From the NCBI RefSeq assembly GCF_003449015.1, contig NZ_QRGD01000002.1, positions 620,001-684,000 of the forward strand: DNA of 64,000 bases, written 5' to 3'. Both the position numbers and the translations under genes were made by a program. The notes under the pieces are model-generated. The model made no database searches, was not told where the DNA came from, and saw nothing but the letters and a program-made list of their open reading frames with translations. Each line of letters starts with the position of its first letter. The first letter of the stretch is position 1. The stretch comes from Aureibaculum luteum (GTDB lineage: Bacteria > Bacteroidota > Bacteroidia > Flavobacteriales > Flavobacteriaceae). This document shows positions 17,852 to 26,962 of this stretch, piece by piece.

Positions 17852-19212
17852 TATGATTTATTTTTATCTTTTAAATTACCATTTGTGTTCGAGGGGTTAT
17901 AGAAGTTAGGAGGGAAGCTATTTATATTTCGCCATAATTCAAACCAAATAGGTACATCTTCCAATAATGCAATTGTTCTTGCTCCAGAGCCTACACGTAT
18001 AGCTTCTGGCCAAGCTACATCATCTGCATCGGGAGACAACAAAACTCTGTATTTACCATTTTCACTTATATAATTTTCAATAGCTATTACTTTAGCACCA
18101 TACGTTCCGTACGAAACATTTGGCCAGCCGCTAAATACAATTGCCGGCCAACCATCAAACTGAACTCGAACACTTTCACCTAAATGGAGTAGTGGTAAAT
18201 CAATGGGTCGAACAAACATTTCAACAGCAAGTTCATAATTGGCAGGCATAATATTTACCAATTTTTCACCTTCTTTAAAGGTTTCACCTACACCAGATTT
18301 TATGGCTCTATTGATATATCCATCAATAGGAGCGGTAATAAATAATAAACTATTCCGCTTTTTATAATTCGCTAGACTGGTTTCTAATTTAGAAACTTCA
18401 GCTTCTGTATCAAATCCGCTCGATTGAGCAGTATACAAACCACTTTGAGCTTTGGCTAACTTATCACCGTAAGTAGCATAAATAGTAGAAATAGATAGTT
18501 CCGAATTTATAACTTCATTTTTTGTGCTTAAATATTTGTTTTGTTGAGACATTAATTTCGCATTCGCTTCTTGTAATTTTGCACTTTTATCTTCGACATC
18601 TTTCACTGCTTTTAAGCCTTCTTTTTCTAATAAAAGGGCACGTTCATATTGGGTATTTGCAATAGCATGCTTTATTTTAAAGGCTTCTAAATCTATACTA
18701 TCCGTTTTAACTTTTAAACGGGCTTGTAAAAATTTATTCCTAGCTTGTTTTAATTTCAATAACTGTTCTTGTCGTATTGCTGTAATTTGATTTTCTAAAG
18801 CCCCTACCTTATTCTTATACGCTTCAACTGATGAGGACTTAACAGTGATTTGATTGCCCGTTCTTTCTGTTAACTTTTCATCAAAATAATCGCTTTTCAC
18901 TTCTGAAATACGAATCATTGTGTCCCCTTTTTTTACAAGATCACCTTCCTGAACAAACCATTCTTCAATACGCCCAGGAATTTGTGATTGTAATGTTTGC
19001 GGCCGTTGATTTGGTCTTAAGGTGGTTACATTTCCACTACTTGATATGTTTTGCGTCCACGGTAAAAACAGAATAACCAATACACATATAGAAAACGCTA
19101 ATAAAAAATATTTAAAACGTTTATAGTATTCCTTACCGAATATGTTTTTACCAGATTTAAATGATTTTAAATCAATAAATTCTGAGACTTTATTATTAGA
19201 TATGTTTAACAT
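17851..19212 (-). CDS. HlyD-family periplasmic adaptor (membrane fusion) protein
   Basis: 453 residues. Short cytosolic N-terminus, one membrane helix (about 33-50), biotinyl/lipoyl half-motif 'SQIPGRIEEWFVQEGDLV', long coiled coil (about 110-270), second half-motif 'ITAPIDGYI' and a beta-barrel region. Adaptor linking the inner-membrane ABC protein to TolC. Starts 3 bases after the ABC stop codon. Confidence 0.92.
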   Translation of the reverse strand: MLNISNNKVSEFIDLKSFKSGKNIFGKEYYKRFKYFLLAFSICVLVILFLPWTQNISSSGNVTTLRPNQRPQTLQSQIPGRIEEWFVQEGDLVKKGDTMIRISEVKSDYFDEKLTERTGNQITVKSSSVEAYKNKVGALENQITAIRQEQLLKLKQARNKFLQARLKVKTDSIDLEAFKIKHAIANTQYERALLLEKEGLKAVKDVEDKSAKLQEANAKLMSQQNKYLSTKNEVINSELSISTIYATYGDKLAKAQSGLYTAQSSGFDTEAEVSKLETSLANYKKRNSLLFITAPIDGYINRAIKSGVGETFKEGEKLVNIMPANYELAVEMFVRPIDLPLLHLGESVRVQFDGWPAIVFSGWPNVSYGTYGAKVIAIENYISENGKYRVLLSPDADDVAWPEAIRVGSGARTIALLEDVPIWFELWRNINSFPPNFYNPSNTNGNLKDKNKS

Positions 19213-19215
19213 AAA

Positions 19216-20880
19216 TTATTTTCTATTAACGATGTTTCCATTTTTAAGTGTAATATGCTTATTACAATGAGCTTTCCAACTTAAATTATTACTAACTACA
19301 ATTAAGCTCCAAGCTCTTGAACTACTTGCCAAAAAATCAATGATACGCTTAGCTTCCTCTTTATGAAAATTTTCTAGTGGATCTTCTAGAATTAATAATT
19401 TAGGTTTTTTAACAAGAGCTCTGGCCAAAACAATTTTCTTCGATATTGTGAATGCCATTTGTTTCCCTTCAGGTTTTAAAAATGTATTTAAACCTTTGGG
19501 CTGTTGCTTTAGAAAATCGGTTAATCCCAAATTTTCAAAAGTTGAATAAATAGCTTCATCTGTAATACTTTTATCGCCAAAAGTGATATTATCTCTAATA
19601 CTACCTTCAAAAGGCGTTTCTTCAGTAAGTGACAGGCCTAAATGACTACGATAGTCATTCATATAAAGACTTGTTATAGAAAGGTCATTTATGTAAATAT
19701 ACCCCGAAGATGGTGAAATAAGTCCTGATAAAAGATGTAATAAACTAGATTTACCAGCACCACTTTCACCCTGAATGAGAATCCTATCGTTAGGATGTAT
19801 TGTAAATGAAATATCATTTAAAATAGGGGTGTTTTTTTCCTTAATACGATAAGAAACTTCTTGGAATTCAACAGTTAAGTTGGCATCTTTAGTTATTACT
19901 TCTCCTTTTTGAGCTTCAATAGGTTTATCAACAACTTGTCCTAATTTTTCAATTGAAGTTAACACATCATAAAAAGATTCTAAGCCTAGAATTAATTTTT
20001 CTACTGAATTAATAATCAATATTATTATAATTTCAGCGGCTACAAATTGTCCAATATTCATACGTTGATTTAACACTAAAAAGCCTCCAATTAACAATAA
20101 ACCAGCAGTAATCAACACTTTAAAACCTATCATTTGCAAAAACTGCTTTACTAAAATTTTAAAGTGCTTTTCTCTAGACGTTAAGTATTTAGCAACAAGC
20201 ACATCACTTTTTTGCATGGCATGGCTGGTATTTCCCGATAATTTAAAGCTGATTACGGCCCGTGATATCTCTTGCAGCCAATGAGCCACTTTATATTTAT
20301 TTTTAGACTCTACTAAACTCGTTTCTAATCCCAATTTTGCGGTATATTTAAATAAAATATAAATAAGTAGCAACAATAATAAACCGAAAATAATGAAGAA
20401 TGGATGGTAAAAAGAGAGCAGTACTAATGCAAATACAATTTGTAATAGTGCTGATGGTATATCTATCAAAATTTTTGAAAGTCCTTTTTGAATCACTAAC
20501 GTGTCAAAAAATCGATTTGCGAGTTCTGGAAGATAATAATTACGCAATTCGCTCATTTTTATTTTTGGAAACCGATAACTTAACTCTAATGAGGCCCTAG
20601 TAAAAATACGCTGTTGAATGGTTTCTATGATACGCATTTGCATTAATTTCAGAATTCCAGTAAAGGCAACACCACCCGTAACTAGCACCACCAAAACAAT
20701 CCATGATGTTGACACTTGAGCCCCCTGAATTAAATTGATAATAGCCTGTATACCTAGTGGTAATGAAAGTGTAACCAGTCCGTCAAAAATTGCATAATAT
20801 CCTATTTGGTAAATATCTTTACGCTCTAATTCTAATAAACCTAAAAAGCGTTTCCATGGTGATAAGGTGTTTTTAGTCAT
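19216..20880 (-). CDS. ABC exporter (fused TMD-NBD) with degenerate ATPase motifs
   Basis: 554 residues: about five to six membrane helices in 25-300 and a nucleotide-binding domain in 335-554. Walker A is intact (GESGAGKS, 371-378). The rest is eroded. The Q-loop glutamine is missing ('SLTEETPFEG', 417-426). The LSGGQ signature is replaced by 'QMAFTIS' (474-480). The Walker B/catalytic pair is reversed to E499-D500 ('LLILED'). The switch histidine is Asn ('VVSNN', 528-532). 'IVLARAL' is retained. There is no C39 peptidase domain. The framing HlyD and TolC genes imply a type-I-like exporter; the substrate is unknown. ATP is probably bound, but fast hydrolysis is doubtful. Overlaps the TetR gene by 8 bases. 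Confidence 0.88.
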   Translation of the reverse strand: MTKNTLSPWKRFLGLLELERKDIYQIGYYAIFDGLVTLSLPLGIQAIINLIQGAQVSTSWIVLVVLVTGGVAFTGILKLMQMRIIETIQQRIFTRASLELSYRFPKIKMSELRNYYLPELANRFFDTLVIQKGLSKILIDIPSALLQIVFALVLLSFYHPFFIIFGLLLLLLIYILFKYTAKLGLETSLVESKNKYKVAHWLQEISRAVISFKLSGNTSHAMQKSDVLVAKYLTSREKHFKILVKQFLQMIGFKVLITAGLLLIGGFLVLNQRMNIGQFVAAEIIIILIINSVEKLILGLESFYDVLTSIEKLGQVVDKPIEAQKGEVITKDANLTVEFQEVSYRIKEKNTPILNDISFTIHPNDRILIQGESGAGKSSLLHLLSGLISPSSGYIYINDLSITSLYMNDYRSHLGLSLTEETPFEGSIRDNITFGDKSITDEAIYSTFENLGLTDFLKQQPKGLNTFLKPEGKQMAFTISKKIVLARALVKKPKLLILEDPLENFHKEEAKRIIDFLASSSRAWSLIVVSNNLSWKAHCNKHITLKNGNIVNRK

Positions 20881-21553
20881 TAAGGGTAAGGGTATTAAAT
20901 GCTAAATCTGTAAAGAAAATAGTGGGTGTTTTTTTAGAATCACAGTTCGTTATCGTTTTAAAATGCTTCTTCATAAAGTGCTGATGTAATGCTCCCTCTA
21001 CTATAGTACTGGCCAAACTTAAATTATAACTATACGTATTGTTATAAACTAAAATTATTTCTGATAAACGCTGAATTACACGTTTATAAGGCATAAAATA
21101 GCCCTCTTTATTTTCTGAGTCTACATTGATTGTTAAATAAGATTTCGAATTTTCATTGATTACAATTTCATTTAGCAATATTTCATTTATATGACTATAA
21201 TTACTGTCTTGCTTTGTAGTTCTTGTGACCACCTTTATAGCTTTTCTTAATTTATCTTCACTGTTATTTATGCTGTATGTCTCTATAACAAGTTGATATT
21301 CTATCCAACTCCAGTACCAAGAGGTTAGATACACTAACAATTTGTGTTTACTTTCAAAGTAGCGATAAATTGAACTTTCATTAGATTTAATACGCTGCCC
21401 TAGCTTTTTAAAATTGAAATTTTCAAAACCAATTTCTTGAATAATTATAATACTATTTTCAATCACTTTTTTACCCAATTCAGATGATTCCGGATTTTTC
21501 AAAAAGATTCCATCTGGGATTTGAATTTTAATATTTGATAGTAAGTTTTTCAT
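20873..21553 (-). CDS. TetR/AcrR-family transcriptional regulator
   Basis: 226 residues from the ATG at 21553; a longer frame from 21574 would begin inside the -7 element, so it is rejected. The N-terminal helix-turn-helix is about residues 35-70 ('FNFKKLGQRIKSNESSIYRYFESK'-type region). The C-terminal ligand domain is variable, as usual. First gene of the efflux operon and overlapping the ABC gene by 8 bases, so probably a local autorepressor released by an exported compound. Confidence 0.85.
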   Translation of the reverse strand: MKNLLSNIKIQIPDGIFLKNPESSELGKKVIENSIIIIQEIGFENFNFKKLGQRIKSNESSIYRYFESKHKLLVYLTSWYWSWIEYQLVIETYSINNSEDKLRKAIKVVTRTTKQDSNYSHINEILLNEIVINENSKSYLTINVDSENKEGYFMPYKRVIQRLSEIILVYNNTYSYNLSLASTIVEGALHQHFMKKHFKTITNCDSKKTPTIFFTDLAFNTLTLND

Positions 21554-21571
21554 AAACAATATATTTATTTT

Positions 21572-21594
21572 CAAATATAATAGTATTACTATTA
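21572..21594 (-). promoter_or_regulatory. Promoter and palindromic operator of the TetR-exporter operon
   Basis: On the minus strand TATATTTG (21579-21572) is an exact TAnnTTTG element, 19 bases before the ATG. Next to it and touching its upstream edge is a 17-bp palindrome TAATAGTA-T-TACTATTA (21578-21594). It is symmetric apart from the centre base and is placed to block RNA polymerase. TetR binding is inferred from position and symmetry. Confidence 0.7.
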
Positions 21595-21699
21595 AAAATC
21601 CTAATTAAATTTAACATATGAGCAAATTGGTCTTGAAAAAAGAATCTCATTTAAAAAAAGCTTAACAAAAAATAAAGAATTTCAATTCTTTTTAATAAG

Positions 21700-21707
21700 T
21701 ATCTTTG
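21700..21707 (+). promoter_or_regulatory. -7 promoter element TATCTTTG of the mscS gene
   Basis: Exact TAnnTTTG match 53 bases before the first ATG of the channel gene. No good TTG at -33. Confidence 0.55.
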
Positions 21708-21759
21708 CACTTCTTCAATATTTGCTTATACTTAGGTAGAACGGAATAAAAAAAACTCA

Positions 21760-22818
21760 ATGACAATTTACATATCACAACTATACTTAATGAACACCTT
21801 ATCTCAATGGCTTATTGCTCTTGCCTATATTGCTGGAGGTATCGTTGTTGCCAAAGTAGCTTACTTCATCTTTAAACGCATCTCTAAGGGATTGGTAAGC
21901 CATTCAAAATCAATGTTAGATGATGTCTTGGTTGAAACCTTGGAAAAACCCGTTATTCTAGCCATTACAATACTTGGATTCTATATTGGTATGAAACATC
22001 TAAATATGACAGATGATATCACGCTTATAATATCAAATACAGTTAAAGTACTCATCGTAATTTGTATTACTTGGTTTATAGTGCGTTTGGTTAATGCTAT
22101 TGTACAAGAATATATGGAGCCAGCTATTGATAGCTCTAATAGTAAATCAAAACGGCAGTTATTACCAATTATAACCAAAGTTATTACCATAACCATATGG
22201 ATATTAGGAGTTATCATTGCTTTTAATACCATTGGTTACAATTTAGCAGGGCTAATTGCAGGTTTAGGAATTGGAGGTCTTGCTTTTGCTTTAGCAGCGA
22301 AAGATTATCTTCAGAATATCTTTGGTGGTATTTCTGTATTTACCGACAAACCCTTTTCAATTGATGATCGTATAAAAATTGATGGCTTTGATGGTAAAGT
22401 AGAAGAAATAGGTATTCGTAGTTCTAGAATAAGAACCTTGTCTGGCTCTTTAGTAACCATACCTAATTCAATGTTTATCAATAATAGTGTTGAAAATGTA
22501 GCCTTAGAACCTACTCGAAAAATTATGTTACGATTAGGCTTAACCTATGATACAAATGCTCAAAAAATGAAAGAATCAATGGATATTTTAAAAGCCATTG
22601 TTGCTGACAATCAAGATATTGTTACTGAAGAACCGGTTGTGTTTTTTGAAAATTTTGCAGATTTTTCATTGGTATTATTATTCATCTACTACATCCGTAA
22701 AGAGGCTGACATTCCACAAGCTCAAAATAAGATCAATTTGGATATCTTAGATCGATTTGAAAAGGCAGGATTAGAATTCGCTTTCCCAACACAAACGATA
22801 TATAACATCAAACAATAA
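21760..22818 (+). CDS. MscS-family small-conductance mechanosensitive channel
   Basis: 352 residues (342 if the ATG at 21790 is used). About four membrane helices. The pore-lining helix is Gly/Ala-rich 'GLIAGLGIGGLAFALAAKD', then 'FGGISVFTDKPFSIDDRI' enters the cytosolic beta domain with 'GKVEEIGIRSSRIRT' and 'TIPNSMFINNSVEN'. Opens on membrane tension to release solutes on hypo-osmotic shock. Monocistronic. Confidence 0.93.
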   Translation: MTIYISQLYLMNTLSQWLIALAYIAGGIVVAKVAYFIFKRISKGLVSHSKSMLDDVLVETLEKPVILAITILGFYIGMKHLNMTDDITLIISNTVKVLIVICITWFIVRLVNAIVQEYMEPAIDSSNSKSKRQLLPIITKVITITIWILGVIIAFNTIGYNLAGLIAGLGIGGLAFALAAKDYLQNIFGGISVFTDKPFSIDDRIKIDGFDGKVEEIGIRSSRIRTLSGSLVTIPNSMFINNSVENVALEPTRKIMLRLGLTYDTNAQKMKESMDILKAIVADNQDIVTEEPVVFFENFADFSLVLLFIYYIRKEADIPQAQNKINLDILDRFEKAGLEFAFPTQTIYNIKQ

Positions 22819-22895
22819 GCATTATTAACATTTAATTGACAGATTTTAAAAAACTATATAATAGCGTTTTAAACTAAAAGTTGTTTTTATAAAAA

Positions 22896-24014
22896 CTACT
22901 TTAACCCCTCTTTGCTTTTCATGCCAAATAGTATTCTTGGTATTTTAAATGGATAAATCAAGAATCTATATATTAGAAGTATTAACGGTAGAGAAGTCGC
23001 TATTAATAGTATAATTTTTATAAAAATTGAGGCATCTAATCGAATGATATAATATCCTACTACAATAATAATGGTTTGATGTAAGACATAAAAAGGATAT
23101 ATAGCTTCATTACATTTTTTAAGAAACTTACTTTTTTTATTCAACCAAACCTGTCCATACCCCAAGACAGTTATTACTACCGTCCAACTCACCAACGCAC
23201 AAACGGCATACCAAATATTCCATCTCATGTTTATAGTTAAATATGGAGAAATTACTTCGTTGGGTAAAAAATAATAGGTATAAAATAGAATTGTGCTGAT
23301 TATAAAAGCAACAAAATTAAATTTTCGATACGATTTTAGATGATCCCAACTATTCTTTGACGTCGTAAAAAACATCCCAGACATAAAAAAATAGCCATAA
23401 AAGAAAGTCGAGGATAGATTTGTAATAGCCTTTGAGTCGGTAGGGTATATCTGTTTTAAAAAAATGGTGATTAAAATTAGGGGAAACACCCATAATAACA
23501 TTCCATATTTTCTAGTGGCAATTCGATCTAATAGCCCTATATACCCATCCAATTTTGATGACCTTAAAAGTAAAATCAAAGGAATAAGTAGTACTGACAA
23601 AACAAATAAGTTTTCGATAAACCACAAGTGATTGGTTTCAAAAGAACCATTTCCATACACATCAAAATAGGAAGTATAGGTTTCTATATGTTCATAATAG
23701 GTCTGTGGTGGCACAATAAACAACACTCCAAAAACGAGCGGAATTAATAAACGTGTACTCCGTTCTTTCAAAAATTGAATCCAAGTTCTTTTTGAAAATG
23801 CAAACATTGTACCCGCACCAGAAACTAAAAACAATAAGGGTAATCTAAATTGCTCAAAAAACACCATTATATCATCCAATGTTTTACTAGTATCTGCATT
23901 CATAATATGAAATTTATCTCCATTAAAAGGCATTCCAATATGATGAAAATACACTGCGAGTATAGCAATTACACGTAACCAATCTAAATCGTAGCGTCGT
24001 TTAATTTCTGTCAA
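22896..24014 (-). CDS. Acyltransferase-3 family membrane protein
   Basis: 372 residues, about ten membrane helices. It begins 'RRYDLDWLRVIAILAVYFHHIGMPF', with the conserved R-x10-H arrangement of acyltransferase 3 (OafA/OpgC-like, COG1835/COG3936), and keeps 'LPLLFLVSGAG'. 'NHLWFIENLF' is a second conserved block. Predicted to O-acylate an envelope glycan or transfer succinyl groups. It is 105 bases downstream of a membrane LytTR regulator on the same strand. TAGATTTG (24047-24040, minus strand) may be its own promoter. Confidence 0.85.
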   Translation of the reverse strand: MTEIKRRYDLDWLRVIAILAVYFHHIGMPFNGDKFHIMNADTSKTLDDIMVFFEQFRLPLLFLVSGAGTMFAFSKRTWIQFLKERSTRLLIPLVFGVLFIVPPQTYYEHIETYTSYFDVYGNGSFETNHLWFIENLFVLSVLLIPLILLLRSSKLDGYIGLLDRIATRKYGMLLWVFPLILITIFLKQIYPTDSKAITNLSSTFFYGYFFMSGMFFTTSKNSWDHLKSYRKFNFVAFIISTILFYTYYFLPNEVISPYLTINMRWNIWYAVCALVSWTVVITVLGYGQVWLNKKSKFLKKCNEAIYPFYVLHQTIIIVVGYYIIRLDASIFIKIILLIATSLPLILLIYRFLIYPFKIPRILFGMKSKEGLK

Positions 24015-24119
24015 AATCGTTGTTTTTATGTTGCGATAACAAATCTAAAAACAAATTACAATGCTATTTTTATTTTGTGATAGCTGGCAGGTAAAAGTGA
24101 CGAAATACAAGGTTTTTTA

Positions 24120-25025
24120 TTATTTTTTAGAATATGCAGCATTAAAGCCGGCTATAGTTGATCGAGATACAGGAACCTTAAAGGAACCTTTTTGTAATTT
24201 CAAATGATACCCTTGTGCATTACCGGAAATGGATGCAATTGAGTTTAAATTGACCAAATAAGAACGATGTGTTTTAAAGACCCGTGCATAGGGTTTTAAT
24301 TGCTCCTCAAGTTCTTTCAATGTAATTCGAATTAACACCTTGTGAATACCATTTTCTGCAGCAGTATAGACCTCTGTATAATTACTTTCCACTTTAGCGT
24401 AGAGAAAATCTTGTGTTTTAAATTCAAAGTGTTCATTAGATCCTGTATTTTTTATGGTAACGATATTCGCATTAGTTTCTGATCGCGTTTTGGGCAACAA
24501 CTTTTTTAAGCTAGCTGTATGTTTAGCAATGAGACGCTCCAAATTTAAGGGCAACACAATCGCTAATAAAAGAAACCCTACTAAAAATGTATTGCGGATT
24601 TCTTCCCAAAAATATCGAAATGACCAATTATGAGGGTTGTTATAAATAAAATCACGAATTAAAAAATTTGCAATACCTATAATTAACAGGATAATTGATA
24701 GGTTTAAAATTTCCTTTCCAAAGGTCCAATTCATCTCATTTTTCACCGTTCTATTCACCAAATAAATATATAGATAGGCAATTGGGAAGGGCATAAAGGC
24801 ATGAATAAACAATATCCATATTGTGCCAATTTTATGTTCTGCTACATTAACAGTAAAAGGTTCAAAAAAATAAGAAAAGCAAAAACTCAAACTTGATATC
24901 AGTAGCAATACCAATATTAACCGATGCTGGTTATTATAATAATACGGATAAGGCTCTTTTAAATAATTTGCAATTTGCATCAATATTTTTTTATCTAAAG
25001 CTAAATTAGTTTTTTTAGATGACAC
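24120..25025 (-). CDS. Membrane-anchored LytTR DNA-binding regulator
   Basis: 301 residues. Four hydrophobic helices (about 38-53, 68-88, 107-127, 145-165), then a basic linker and a C-terminal LytTR domain (about 195-298; 'YAKVESNYTEVYT', 'FKTHRSYLVNLN'). There is no receiver domain, so it senses through the membrane part rather than by phosphorylation. Divergent from the exported WG-repeat protein at 25227, with a 45-bp nested dyad between them, and upstream of an acyltransferase: its probable targets. Confidence 0.88.
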   Translation of the reverse strand: MSSKKTNLALDKKILMQIANYLKEPYPYYYNNQHRLILVLLLISSLSFCFSYFFEPFTVNVAEHKIGTIWILFIHAFMPFPIAYLYIYLVNRTVKNEMNWTFGKEILNLSIILLIIGIANFLIRDFIYNNPHNWSFRYFWEEIRNTFLVGFLLLAIVLPLNLERLIAKHTASLKKLLPKTRSETNANIVTIKNTGSNEHFEFKTQDFLYAKVESNYTEVYTAAENGIHKVLIRITLKELEEQLKPYARVFKTHRSYLVNLNSIASISGNAQGYHLKLQKGSFKVPVSRSTIAGFNAAYSKK

Positions 25026-25148
25026 TTAAAATTTCACAACCCATAGAAAATAAAACAGAAGGTAAGTAACATGCTGTTGAAAATGTATTCAAAACTCATA
25101 AGAAATCAATTTGCATTACAAATATAGATTCAATCTTAGCGAATATAT

Positions 25149-25193
25149 ATGTAACCGCTTTAGACGCCATAGATGTGTCTACATTTGTTACAT
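25149..25193. promoter_or_regulatory. Nested 45-bp dyad over the promoter of the WG-repeat gene
   Basis: ATGTAAC-N5-TAGAC-N11-GTCTA-N5-GTTACAT: two pairs of exact inverted half-sites with identical spacing on both sides. The right arm overlaps an exact -7 element TACATTTG (25180-25187), 40 bases before the ATG at 25227. Likely an operator for a regulator binding as two dimers or a dimer with two contacts per side. The neighbouring LytTR protein is the first candidate. Confidence 0.6.
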
Positions 25194-25226
25194 AATTAAT
25201 AATAAGAATCTACAAATAAACAACAA

Positions 25227-26219
25227 ATGAAAACCGTAATAGCCGTATTAGTTTTAACGTTTACCATAAGCTCTCAAGCTCAGAACTATAGAAAAATAGT
25301 ACCATTTAAGTATCAAAGTAAATGGGGTATAGTGGACTCTTTAAACCGTGAGATTGCAAAACCTGAATATAAAAGTTTACATGTGTTTGAAGATTTTTTA
25401 TATGCCGAATTTGATGGAAAAGACCTTTATAATTTAAAAACAGGTGAAAAACAAAAGGCTCCAGGTATCTATGTAAACACCATCGAAGTAGATGGTGAAA
25501 AATATCATATTTTCAATACGGATGCACATACGATTTTAGTAAATTTCGAAAAGAAGGAAACGATTCAGCTTACAGAAAAATACAAATACATCAAAACCAT
25601 TCCGCTTTATAATAATGAAGACAAAAAAGTAAATACTCTTGTTATTGGTCTTTTCGATAACCACAAGGTAAAGCTTCTTAAAAATGATAAAAATTTAACA
25701 CCAATCAGTTCATCTAAATTTACTGATGAAGCTGTAGAAACTATAGAAAAGCGAAATAAAATTATTGGATTTGCTTATAGAGACAATGGCTATTTTGTAT
25801 TTTACAATCACGAATTAAAAATTATTGAAAAGATAAAAACCCTGCCTAAATCAAAGGATGACTATGAATTTTTTACGAGTGAAGTACTAAATAAATTGCC
25901 AGTTATATATGGTGAAGAAAATGCATCAATAGGTTGTCTTAATTGTGCCAGTATTTGGGATAATTCGTGGGATTTAAATACCTTTTTAGGAGACTCTCCA
26001 GAGGAATCGAATTACTATATCACCAAAGAAAATAGAGACTACTATTTAAAAAACAACTTAGATGCCAATTTTAAAATTGAAGTTGATTCTAACCTTTATG
26101 ACTATGAGGAATCCTATGAGATGATAAACATTAGTAGCACAAATTCTTCTTTCTTTTGTGATTCTAGAATTGTAAAAACACCTCATATTCTATTTCCTGA
26201 AAAATATTTAAAAGAATAA
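25227..26219 (+). CDS. Exported protein with WG-type repeat
   Basis: 330 residues. Signal peptide of about 18 residues (MKTVIAVLVLTFTISSQAQ). 'YQSKWGIVDSLNREIAKPEYKSL' is a WG beta-repeat unit; the remainder looks like degenerate beta-propeller repeats. Two CxxC-spaced cysteines in 'GCLNCA' near residue 237 could bind metal or form a disulfide. Function unknown. Divergent from the LytTR regulator and probably under its control. Confidence 0.7.
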   Translation: MKTVIAVLVLTFTISSQAQNYRKIVPFKYQSKWGIVDSLNREIAKPEYKSLHVFEDFLYAEFDGKDLYNLKTGEKQKAPGIYVNTIEVDGEKYHIFNTDAHTILVNFEKKETIQLTEKYKYIKTIPLYNNEDKKVNTLVIGLFDNHKVKLLKNDKNLTPISSSKFTDEAVETIEKRNKIIGFAYRDNGYFVFYNHELKIIEKIKTLPKSKDDYEFFTSEVLNKLPVIYGEENASIGCLNCASIWDNSWDLNTFLGDSPEESNYYITKENRDYYLKNNLDANFKIEVDSNLYDYEESYEMINISSTNSSFFCDSRIVKTPHILFPEKYLKE

Positions 26220-26293
26220 ATTTAAATATTGTAACTAGTCATATTAAAAATTTAAATAAACTAACATAACTTATTGTTATTAAACATTTTGAA

Positions 26294-26785
26294 GTGAGAA
26301 ATATATATTTTACTTTTTTATTAACGTTCGCTATTTCCTACATCTCGCATTCGCAAATCACAGAACCCGAAGATTCTTGGAGTGGTACGTACCGTATGGA
26401 AATTTTAGACAACCCTGAACAAAATACAAGTCCAGAACAATGGTATACCATAAAAAAAATTGCGAATGAAAATTCAGAAGAAATTATCTCTCGTTACACC
26501 AGTGATTTAGAACGATGGGCTATAATACAAGTAGCCGACACTACACAGCATGAAAAAAAGTTACGACGGTTTTTATTTTCTGAAGATCACAATGAATATG
26601 AACAGTTTAATTGGACTGAGCAACATAAAAGAGGCACCATGAGATGCGTAGATGGAGGCAATATTTTCATATGCAAAACCACACCAAAAACCACCGTAAA
26701 CATTGATGATGAAAGTTTTTATTCCAACTCAGGTATATTTGCGGTAGTACTCCATTATGGTGTTTTCGAATTTTATAAAGAATAA
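26294..26785 (+). CDS. Exported hypothetical protein (163 aa)
   Basis: Starts at GTG 26294. Signal peptide of about 20 residues ('YFTFLLTFAISYISHSQ'). The mature part is hydrophilic and probably beta-rich ('WSGTYRMEIL' near the start suggests a lipocalin-like or META-like small barrel). No family recognised. It lies 74 bases behind the WG protein and may be co-transcribed with it. Confidence 0.6.
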   Translation: MRNIYFTFLLTFAISYISHSQITEPEDSWSGTYRMEILDNPEQNTSPEQWYTIKKIANENSEEIISRYTSDLERWAIIQVADTTQHEKKLRRFLFSEDHNEYEQFNWTEQHKRGTMRCVDGGNIFICKTTPKTTVNIDDESFYSNSGIFAVVLHYGVFEFYKE

Positions 26786-26839
26786 AACTAATAAAAAAAC
26801 TTAGTGCAAAACTATTTTCAAGAGAAACCTTTATCTTAG

Positions 26840-26889
26840 AAAACCTAATGGAATCTACAACCATAAAGGTGAAAATAGTGAAAGAATAG
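26840..26889 (+). repeat. 50-bp direct repeat, copy A
   Basis: About 40 of 50 bases match copy B at 32079-32128 without gaps; 'ggtgaaaatagtgaaaga' is fully identical. The pair flanks the kinase/regulator/lipoprotein block. Confidence 0.6.
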
Positions 26890-26949
26890 AGCTTTACAAA
26901 TCAATACTAACATCCACAAAGTCTTTAATTTATATAAAGCAGCTATTAG

Positions 26950-26957
26950 TATATTTG
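26950..26957 (+). promoter_or_regulatory. -7 promoter element TATATTTG of the LytTR two-component genes
   Basis: Exact TAnnTTTG with only 5 bases to the ATG at 26963. Transcription is expected to start at or next to the start codon, so the mRNA is probably leaderless. Confidence 0.6.
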
Positions 26958-26962
26958 TAGCT

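Noticed and set aside
16463-21553. RTX toxin or bacteriocin secretion system
   Set aside because: No RTX or double-glycine leader substrate gene nearby, and the ABC protein lacks a peptidase domain.
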